DNA from: JAGGAG01 sp031402225 | Lineage (GTDB): Bacteria > Gemmatimonadota > Gemmatimonadetes > Gemmatimonadales > GWC2-71-9 | Reading direction: 5' to 3' | NCBI GenBank assembly: GCA_031402225.1 | Contig: JANNSD010000163.1 | Span: 1 to 28,218 of the forward strand | Length of the DNA stretch: 28,218 bases | In this document: piece by piece, positions 22,863 through 28,218 of the stretch | Numbering within the stretch: the first letter of the stretch is position 1 | Layout of the letters: each line of letters opens with the position of its first letter | Position numbers and translations under genes: made by a program | The notes under the pieces: model-generated | The model's database searches: none | Told to the model about the DNA's origin: nothing | Seen by the model: only the letters and a program-made list of their open reading frames with translations

Positions 22863-23945
22863 ATGGCCGCTAAACTCTTCACACCGAAGCTTATCCGACG
22901 CGGGCTCGAGATCTTCCTCCTGATCTCGCTGGCCGGCTTCGTTTTCACGTTGTTCTACGGCAAGAACCCGCAGGCAGTGCTCGACAAGGCGCTGCACCTG
23001 CACTGGGCCTGGCTCCTCGTGGGGCTCGCGCTCGCGTCGATGGACTGGATTGGTGGCGGGCTGCGCCTCTGGGTGGTCGCGCGCGTGGTGTACCCCAGGC
23101 CGCCGATCGGCGGGATGATGCTCGCCGGGGGCATGAGTGCCTGGGCCGCTTACCTGACGCCGTTCCAGTCCGGCGCCGCGCCAATGATGATTTTCACGAT
23201 GCGGCGCTTCGGGGTCCCGGTGCCGGTGGCCCTCACGTCCACGTTGATGACCTTCATTGCCACCATTCTCTTCTTCGGGATCGCGGGGCCGCTCGCGATC
23301 CTGTTCGGCGCCGGGAAGTCGCTGGGTGCCAAGGACGCGGTGCTGGGCTTCTCCCTGTATGACCTCTACCTCGGCACGCTCACCGTGTTCGTGGTGCTCG
23401 GCGTGGTGCTGCTCGCCGTGATCATCTTCCCGAAGCACATGAGTGCGCTGGTGCACCGACTGGCCGACTGGGCCGGCCGCCGGAGCCGCCGCATTGCCGA
23501 CCGCCTCGAGGGCCTGCGGACGGGGATCGACCAGGCCCACGCCTCGGTGCTGGAGTTCAATACGCCGCGCGGCTGGCTGGCGCTGCTCTGGGCCACGCTG
23601 CTCTCCGCCCCGTCGCACGCGAACAAGCTCCTTGCCGGCTATGTCGCCATGCGCACCCTGGGCATCCACGCAAACTTCGTGGATATCCTGCTGCTGCAGA
23701 CCCTGATCACGTTCCTGCTCTACTTTGCGCCCACACCGGGTGCCTCCGGCATCGCCGAGGTGCTCTCGGCGCTGATCATGGCGTCGTATGTGCCCAAGGA
23801 ACTGACCCCGCTCTACATCCTCATCTGGCGCCTCATCCTCAGCTATTTCACCATCGGCTTCGGCTTCTACGTCTTCACCACGTGGGTGCGGAAGGGACTG
23901 AAGGGCATCTCGACCGAGGGCGATGAGGGAGTGGAAACGGCGTGA
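22863..23945 (+). CDS. Lysylphosphatidylglycerol synthase TM-region/flippase-like membrane protein
   Basis: A 360-residue integral membrane protein of the LPG_synthase_TM (UPF0104) family with about eight helices. Family marks include MDWIGGGLRLWVVARVV, the AYLTPFQSGAAPMMIFTMRR loop near 97-116, and the FAPTPGASGIAEVLSALI signature near 288-305. Such domains flip or handle lipids in MprF and occur alone in many bacteria. The catalytic lysyl-transferase domain of MprF is absent, so a lipid-handling role is inferred. ATG 22863 gives a proper amphipathic N-terminus. It is divergent from uvrA across 95 bases, and the ABC exporter gene begins 9 bases after its stop. Confidence 0.9.
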   Translation: MAAKLFTPKLIRRGLEIFLLISLAGFVFTLFYGKNPQAVLDKALHLHWAWLLVGLALASMDWIGGGLRLWVVARVVYPRPPIGGMMLAGGMSAWAAYLTPFQSGAAPMMIFTMRRFGVPVPVALTSTLMTFIATILFFGIAGPLAILFGAGKSLGAKDAVLGFSLYDLYLGTLTVFVVLGVVLLAVIIFPKHMSALVHRLADWAGRRSRRIADRLEGLRTGIDQAHASVLEFNTPRGWLALLWATLLSAPSHANKLLAGYVAMRTLGIHANFVDILLLQTLITFLLYFAPTPGASGIAEVLSALIMASYVPKELTPLYILIWRLILSYFTIGFGFYVFTTWVRKGLKGISTEGDEGVETA

Positions 23946-23954
23946 GCTGGTTTC

Positions 23955-25742
23955 GTGGCTGAACTCACCGAAGACCACGGCTCCGCCGGGGTCGATGCCG
24001 TCCTGCTTCGCCGCTTGGTGCGGTACCTCCGCCCGTATGGCTGGCAGGCGGCGCTGGCGCTGGTCTGCCTCATGGCGTCGGCGGCGCTGGCGCTGGTCAA
24101 CCCGCTGCTCACCCAGCGAGCGCTCGACGTGGCGGTGCCGCAGCGCGACTTCGGCATGCTGCGTACCCTGGCGCTCGTGGCACTCGGTGCCCTGCTGCTC
24201 GAGTTCGTCCTGGAGTATGTCCAGGCGCTGGTGACGACCTACATCGGCCAGCGCGTGATGCGCGACCTCCGCCTCGAGATCTTCGAGCACCTGCAGCGGC
24301 TCAGCATTCCCTATTTCGACCGGAACCCTGTCGGGCGGCTCATGACACGGGTCACGTCCGATGTCGAGACCCTCAACGAGCTGTTTTCCTCTGGTGTGGT
24401 CACCGTGTTCGGCGACCTCTTCACCCTCGCGGCGATCATGGCGCTCATGCTGGTCGCGGACTGGCGCCTCGCCCTCGTGGCCTTCGCCGTGATCCCGCTC
24501 GTGTACCTCATGGCCCGTGTCTTCCGCCGCCGGGTGCGCGACGCCTTCCGGGACATACGGCTCCTCCTGGCACGCCTCAACAGCTACCTGCAGGAACACC
24601 TCTCCGGCATGCGCGTGGTGCAGCTCTTCGCGCGGGAGCCCGCCTCCGCCCGGGAGTTCGGCCACATCAACGAGGAGCACTTGCAGGCGCACCTGCGCTC
24701 AGTGACCATCTACGCCCTGTTCTTCCCCGCCATCGAGATCCTCACCGCCATTGCCCTGGCCCTGGTGCTGTGGTACGGCGGGCTGCGTACCCTGGGTGGT
24801 ACCCTGACCATTGGCGTGCTGGCGGCGTTCATCCAGCTCACTCGGCGTTTCTTCCAGCCGCTGCAGGATCTCTCGGAGAAGTTCAATCTGCTGCAGAGCG
24901 CCATGGCGTCGTCGGAGCGGATCTTCCGCCTGCTGAACGAGCCCGTCACGATTGCCGAGACCGACGCCCCACGTACGCTGGCGCAGCCGGTTCGCGGTGA
25001 CGTGCGCTTCGAGTCGGTCTGGTTTCGCTACAACGAGGACGGTCCCTGGGTCCTGTCCGATGTGTCCTTCACGGCGCGGCCGGGCGAGACGGTGGCGCTG
25101 GTGGGACACACCGGGGCGGGGAAGACCACCATCATCAGCCTGCTGCTGCGATTCTACGAGCCCACGCGCGGGCGGATCACGGTGGACGGGGTCGACATTC
25201 GCGAGCTCTCCTTCCGTGAGCTGCGCGGTCTGGTGGGCTACGTGCAGCAGGATCTCTTCCTGTTTACGGGCGACATCCTGCACAACCTCGCGCTCGATGC
25301 GCCCCGCACCGAGGCGGAGATCCGCCTGGCCGCCGAGCGGGTGGGCGCCGATCGCTTCGTGCGCCGCCTGCCCGATGGCTATCGCCACGTGCTGGGGGAG
25401 CGGGGGCGCTCGCTCAGCGTGGGTGAGCGGCAACTGTTGAGCTTCGCGCGCGCGCTGGCCCTCGACCCCCGGATCCTCATCCTGGATGAGGCGACCAGTT
25501 CCGTGGACGCCGAGGCGGAGGCACAGATCCAGCAGGCGGTGGCGCAGCTGATGGCAGGGCGCACCAGCCTGGTGGTGGCCCACCGGCTCAGCACCATCCT
25601 CCACGCCGACCAGATCCTCGTGCTGCACCATGGAGAAATCCGGGAGCGCGGCACGCACCGTGCCTTGCTGGAGGCCGACGGCCTGTATGCGCGATTGCAC
25701 CGGGTGCAGTTCGGTACGGAACCGGTCCGGCGCACCGCGTGA
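23955..25742 (+). CDS. ABC exporter, fused membrane and ATPase domains (MsbA/MdlB-like)
   Basis: A 595-residue half-transporter with six membrane helices (about 30-310), then a nucleotide-binding domain. Walker A is GHTGAGKTT (about 384-392), the Q-loop is VQQDLFLF, the signature is LSVGERQLL (about 487), Walker B is ILILDEATSSVD (about 508) and the H-loop is VAHRLST. The signature has Val for the second-position Gly of LSGGQ, as in several heterodimeric or lipid/drug exporters. GTG 23955 is the first start after the in-frame stop of the preceding gene. No partner half-transporter is adjacent, so a homodimer is likely. Being 9 bases from the flippase-like gene suggests a shared envelope-lipid or export role. 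Confidence 0.93.
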   Translation: MAELTEDHGSAGVDAVLLRRLVRYLRPYGWQAALALVCLMASAALALVNPLLTQRALDVAVPQRDFGMLRTLALVALGALLLEFVLEYVQALVTTYIGQRVMRDLRLEIFEHLQRLSIPYFDRNPVGRLMTRVTSDVETLNELFSSGVVTVFGDLFTLAAIMALMLVADWRLALVAFAVIPLVYLMARVFRRRVRDAFRDIRLLLARLNSYLQEHLSGMRVVQLFAREPASAREFGHINEEHLQAHLRSVTIYALFFPAIEILTAIALALVLWYGGLRTLGGTLTIGVLAAFIQLTRRFFQPLQDLSEKFNLLQSAMASSERIFRLLNEPVTIAETDAPRTLAQPVRGDVRFESVWFRYNEDGPWVLSDVSFTARPGETVALVGHTGAGKTTIISLLLRFYEPTRGRITVDGVDIRELSFRELRGLVGYVQQDLFLFTGDILHNLALDAPRTEAEIRLAAERVGADRFVRRLPDGYRHVLGERGRSLSVGERQLLSFARALALDPRILILDEATSSVDAEAEAQIQQAVAQLMAGRTSLVVAHRLSTILHADQILVLHHGEIRERGTHRALLEADGLYARLHRVQFGTEPVRRTA

Positions 25743-25777
25743 GGCCCCCCGCGCGCGTACAGGTAACCCCAACTTGC

Positions 25778-25806
25778 TTGCTCGCCTATGGCACGTGGGA
25801 TACAAT
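25778..25806 (+). promoter_or_regulatory. Candidate sigma-70-type promoter of the FHA-PP2C operon
   Basis: TTGCTC (25778-25783), a 17-base spacer and TACAAT (25801-25806) form the best housekeeping-type promoter in the window. Transcription would start near 25813. It sits in a short AT-richer patch between the ABC exporter and the FHA gene. It overlaps the first codons of the longest FHA reading frame, which bears on the start choice. Confidence 0.5.
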
Positions 25807-25838
25807 TGTCGGACTCACATGACACCTCGGCACCCGGC

Positions 25839-27251
25839 GTGATCCAGATTGAGGTAGGCGGCCGGCGTCATGCCGTGTCGGCGGGCGAGTTCGTGCTCGG
25901 GTCGGACCCCGCTGCCGGAATCCTGCTCGAGGGCCCCGATGTCCTGACACGTCATGCGATTGTAGAGTTGCTCACCACCGGCGAGGCGGCCATCCGGGTC
26001 GCGTCGCCGGCCGCTGAGGTGCGCGTCAACGGGGTCCGGCTCGGGGCGGAGCCGACGCCGCTATTGCACGGCGACAAGATCACCCTCGCCGGCCACGAGC
26101 TCCGGGTGGTCGATGAGGCGCGGTCCGGCAGCACCCAGATGATGGCCGCCTTCGCATTCCCCGACGCCGGCCCCGCGCCGCTGCCGGGTGTGACGGGTCC
26201 CACGGCGGCGGGCCGCCTGGTGAGCCTCACCGACGGCCGGGAATACACCATCACCGGCACCGGCCTGGTCTTCGGTCGCGATGCCGGCTGCGAAGTGGTC
26301 ATCGTGAGCACCGAGGTGTCGCGGCGCCACGCGGAAATCCTCCCCGGCCCGAACGGCTATGTCATCACCGACCTGAGCGCCAACGGCACCATCGTCAATG
26401 GCCAGCGGATCCCCGGGTCGCGTGTACTGGCGCGGGGGGACGTGATTCGCATTGGCGGGGAAGAGTTCCGCTTCTATGCCCAGCCGGTGGCGGGTATTGC
26501 GCCGCCGATCATCAGCGGACCGGCCATTGGGGCGTCGCAGCGATTGAACGACACCTTCCACGGCCTGCCCATCAGGCCCGCGTCGCTGCCGTCGGTGCCC
26601 GCGCTCACGGACACGCTCCACGGTATCCCGCCCCTCGTGACGCCGGCGTCGTCACCCGCCGCCGAAGCGCCGGTACTCGCCGCAGTACCCGCCGCGGTGC
26701 CCCCGCTGGCGTCGCTGCTCATTCGCGGCGGTGCGCTCAAGGGCAAGCGGTTGCCGGTGCGCGCGCCGGTCGTGAACATTGGCCGCGCCGACTACAACGA
26801 CATCGTCCTCCCGGAGCCCAGCGTCAGCACGGCGCATGCGAAGCTGCAGCGGCGCGAGGGCGTATGGGTCATCTCCGACCTCGACTCCACCAACGGCACC
26901 ACGGTCGACGGCGAACCGGTGAAGGGTGAGTTCCCCCTGTCGCCCGGGGCCACGATCCGCTTTGGCGAGGTCGCGGTGCTCTTCGAGCCCATGGATGCCT
27001 CGGCCGACGCGCACGCCTCCGGAACCCGGGTCATGCCGCGCATCGATGTCGCCCAGCTGCCGGCCATGCCAGCGGCAGTGCTCCCCCCCCCGGTGGCCGC
27101 CGATGCCACCGCGGTGCGGCCGCCCCGTCCTGCGCCCCCGCGGCGCACCGTCGTCAGCGCACCAGCCAGGAAGTCCCCGGTCTCCACATGGGCGCTCGCG
27201 CTGTTCGTTATCCTCGCCGCGGTGGCCGCCGCGCTGGTCTTCCTGAGGTAG
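25839..27251 (+). CDS. Tail-anchored protein with three FHA domains
   Basis: FHA domains bind phosphothreonine peptides. From GTG 25839 the protein has 470 residues. FHA1 (1-93) is degenerate, with GSDP in place of the conserved Gly-Arg. FHA2 (about 126-209) has FGRDAGCEVVI, SRRHAEI and DLSANGTIVNG. FHA3 (about 292-385) has IGRADYNDIVL, STAHAKL and DLDSTNGTTVDG. Proline/alanine-rich linkers separate them, and a single helix (451-469) ends one residue before the stop. This places the domains in the cytoplasm at the membrane. ATG 25788 would add 17 residues but overlaps the promoter at 25778-25806, so GTG 25839 is preferred. Neither start has a clear Shine-Dalgarno site. PP2C follows after 3 bases. 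Confidence 0.9.
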   Translation: MIQIEVGGRRHAVSAGEFVLGSDPAAGILLEGPDVLTRHAIVELLTTGEAAIRVASPAAEVRVNGVRLGAEPTPLLHGDKITLAGHELRVVDEARSGSTQMMAAFAFPDAGPAPLPGVTGPTAAGRLVSLTDGREYTITGTGLVFGRDAGCEVVIVSTEVSRRHAEILPGPNGYVITDLSANGTIVNGQRIPGSRVLARGDVIRIGGEEFRFYAQPVAGIAPPIISGPAIGASQRLNDTFHGLPIRPASLPSVPALTDTLHGIPPLVTPASSPAAEAPVLAAVPAAVPPLASLLIRGGALKGKRLPVRAPVVNIGRADYNDIVLPEPSVSTAHAKLQRREGVWVISDLDSTNGTTVDGEPVKGEFPLSPGATIRFGEVAVLFEPMDASADAHASGTRVMPRIDVAQLPAMPAAVLPPPVAADATAVRPPRPAPPRRTVVSAPARKSPVSTWALALFVILAAVAAALVFLR

Positions 27252-27254
27252 TCC

Positions 27255-28049
27255 GTGCGCTTCACCTGTGCAGCCCGCACCGACGTCGGCATCGTCCGCT
27301 CCGGCAATGAGGACAACTACCTCATGCTGTCGGACCGCGGTCTCTTCATCGTCGCCGACGGGATGGGCGGTCATGCCGCCGGCGAAGTGGCGAGCGAAAT
27401 GGCCGTCCGCCTCATTGCGCGCGAAGTGGGCAGCCTCAAGGGCCTGGACAACGGTGGCGCGCAGAACCGCCTCTCCCAGGCCATCCGCACCGCCAATGAC
27501 GCGATCTTCTCCCGCACCCTTGCCGAGCACGACAAGCGCGGCATGGGCACGACGGCGACCGTCATGGTGCTGCTCCCTGGCCGCTACCTCATCGGTCAGG
27601 TGGGCGACAGCCGCGCGTACCTCCTGCGCAACGGTGCGCTGCTCCAGTTGACCAAGGACCACAGCTACGTGCAGGAACAGGTGGACGCCGGGCTCCTCAC
27701 CCCGGAGCAGGCCCGCGTCCATCCCTATGCCAACGTCATCACCCGGTGTGTGGGTGCCAGCGTTGATGTGGTGCCCGACATCTACTACGGCCACCTGCTG
27801 CCGGGCGACGTGGTGCTGCTGGCGTCCGATGGCCTCACCGGCATGCTGGAAGACGAGCAGCTCGAGCGCATCCTCCGGGTGGAGGGCGGCCCCGAGCGCT
27901 GGGTCGACCGCATGATCACCGAGGCCAATCGCCGCGGCGGGCTCGACAACATCACCGCCATCGCGGTCCGGATCGAGACGGTGGACGGTCCCACCGGCGA
28001 GTATCACGTCAGCAGCAGCAGTGGCGACGGGATGGCCCGGCAGGCATAG
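27255..28049 (+). CDS. PP2C-family Ser/Thr protein phosphatase
   Basis: A 264-residue metal-dependent phosphatase of the PrpC/Stp type that would reverse Hanks-kinase phosphorylation. The metal-binding motifs are SGNEDN (Glu19, Asp20), VADGMGGH (Asp35, Gly36), GDSRAY (Asp118), LASDGLTGML (Asp192) and GLDNIT. MGTTATVMVLL is also typical. The catalytic domain ends at about 244, and a Ser/Gly-rich tail (HVSSSSGDGMARQA) completes the protein. GTG 27255 lies 3 bases after the FHA stop, so the two are translated from one mRNA. The last 22 codons recur in inverted orientation at 28151-28218. Confidence 0.96.
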   Translation: MRFTCAARTDVGIVRSGNEDNYLMLSDRGLFIVADGMGGHAAGEVASEMAVRLIAREVGSLKGLDNGGAQNRLSQAIRTANDAIFSRTLAEHDKRGMGTTATVMVLLPGRYLIGQVGDSRAYLLRNGALLQLTKDHSYVQEQVDAGLLTPEQARVHPYANVITRCVGASVDVVPDIYYGHLLPGDVVLLASDGLTGMLEDEQLERILRVEGGPERWVDRMITEANRRGGLDNITAIAVRIETVDGPTGEYHVSSSSGDGMARQA

Positions 28050-28071
28050 CCCGTTCCGCTGCTGAATCAGT

Positions 28072-28128
28072 TCCCTCAGGACAGCGGGGCACAAGCGCCG
28101 CGCGCCTGTGCCCCGCTGTCCTGAGGGA
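28072..28128. terminator. Long perfect hairpin between the two inverted PP2C ends
   Basis: A 22-bp uninterrupted stem joins 28072-28093 and 28107-28128 (core CAGGACAGCGGGGCACA). After an A-C mismatch, 4 more pairs continue the stem to a 3-base loop. It lies 22 bases beyond both PP2C stops. No U-tract follows on either strand, so it may be a bidirectional terminator of unusual type or a 3'-end stabiliser. Confidence 0.6.
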
Positions 28129-28150
28129 GCCGGTTCAGGAGCAGACCGGG

Positions 28151-28218
28151 CTACGCCTGTCGGGCCATCCCGTCGCCACTGCTGCTGCTGACGTGATACT
28201 CGCCGGTGGGACCGTCCA
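28151..28218 (-). CDS. C-terminal end of a second, inverted PP2C phosphatase copy (runs off the window)
   Basis: Read on the minus strand, the last 68 bases encode DGPTGEYHVSSSSGDGMARQ-Ala and a TAG stop at 28151-28153, identical in protein to the end of the PP2C gene at 27255. The two nucleotide differences are third-position and silent (CGG/CGA for Arg, GCA/GCG for Ala). The rest lies beyond the right edge. It may be a true tail-to-tail duplicate gene, or the product of a palindromic assembly or read artefact. The silent differences argue for a real second copy. Confidence 0.6.
   Translation of the reverse strand, partial: DGPTGEYHVSSSSGDGMARQA

Larger units (their letters stand above)
27982..28218. 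repeat. 237-base imperfect inverted repeat spanning the PP2C 3' end and the window edge
   Basis: The sequence is palindromic about base 28100. Base 27982 pairs with 28218 and the arms run inward. The first 58 bases (27982-28039) are identical to the complement of the window end. Between 28040 and 28071 there are eight mismatches (28040, 28046, 28054, 28057, 28061, 28067, 28069, 28071). The core 28072-28093/28107-28128 is perfectly paired. The left arm is the end of the PP2C gene and the right arm is its inverted copy. Confidence 0.95.

Noticed and set aside
22680..24692. A 670-codon minus-strand frame across the uvrA start, the flippase-like gene and the ABC exporter
   Set aside because: It crosses several genuine genes and has a low-complexity, charge-rich antisense composition.
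26652..28094. A 480-codon minus-strand frame opposite the FHA and PP2C genes
   Set aside because: Both plus-strand genes carry full motif sets, and this frame has none. It is distinct from the genuine inverted PP2C end at 28151-28218.

Overview
The window looks like a piece of a chromosome, or a whole contig, from a high-GC diderm bacterium. A lipoprotein with a lipobox, two lytic transglycosylases, a probable outer-membrane beta-barrel (DUF2490 type) and an MsbA-like exporter point to an outer membrane. The gene set and the short intergenic 'CGTCCTCA/CCGTCTC' repeats suggest Gemmatimonadota, but that is an impression, not something the sequence proves. Most of the window is ordinary, densely packed chromosome. 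Start codons are mixed ATG and GTG, and Shine-Dalgarno sites are often weak or absent.

Layout. 1-450: the 3' end of an unrecognised gene, a 14-copy heptamer repeat and a sigma-54-like promoter. 457-3062: two convergent lytic transglycosylase genes separated by a nested inverted repeat and terminator. 3102-4702 (minus): holB and moaC, with a GTGA overlap, leading into the second transglycosylase gene. 4706-5126: an AT-rich island (44% GC in 4741-4860) with palindromes around back-to-back promoter-like hexamers, then tRNA-Asn(GTT) and its terminator. 5271-8036 (minus): a small membrane protein, an atypical SDR, a GNAT acetyltransferase, a GlcG/HbpS-like protein and DNA glycosylase Tag. 8227-8739: a DUF1097 membrane protein. 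8858-11201 (minus): a SIMPL-domain protein and a class C beta-lactamase-like serine hydrolase. 11280-14134: a receptor-type Ser/Thr kinase with a Cache-like sensor, followed by the DUF2490 protein. 14187-16333 (minus): a DMT transporter, a small two-helix protein, a TfoX-like protein and an AlkA-like glycosylase. 16369-19844: a CPA2 cation/proton antiporter followed by a group II PLP decarboxylase. 19978-22767 (minus): a UvrA-family protein. 22863-25742: an LPG-synthase-TM/flippase-like protein and an ABC exporter. 25839-28049: a tail-anchored triple-FHA protein and a PP2C phosphatase.

Working together. The window carries all three parts of bacterial Ser/Thr phosphorylation signalling: a kinase that can sense the periplasm, a phosphothreonine-reading FHA scaffold held at the membrane, and a PP2C phosphatase. 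DNA maintenance is represented by holB, tag, the AlkA-like glycosylase and the UvrA family, at scattered loci. The antiporter-decarboxylase pair may be a pH-related unit.

The most unusual structure is at the right edge. The last 237 bases form a large imperfect palindrome. The 3' end of the PP2C gene recurs in inverted orientation and runs off the window. Its two coding differences are both silent, whereas the short spacer differs at 6 of 22 positions, and a 22-bp perfect hairpin lies between the copies. This points to a second, tail-to-tail PP2C gene, although an assembly artefact cannot be excluded from one window.
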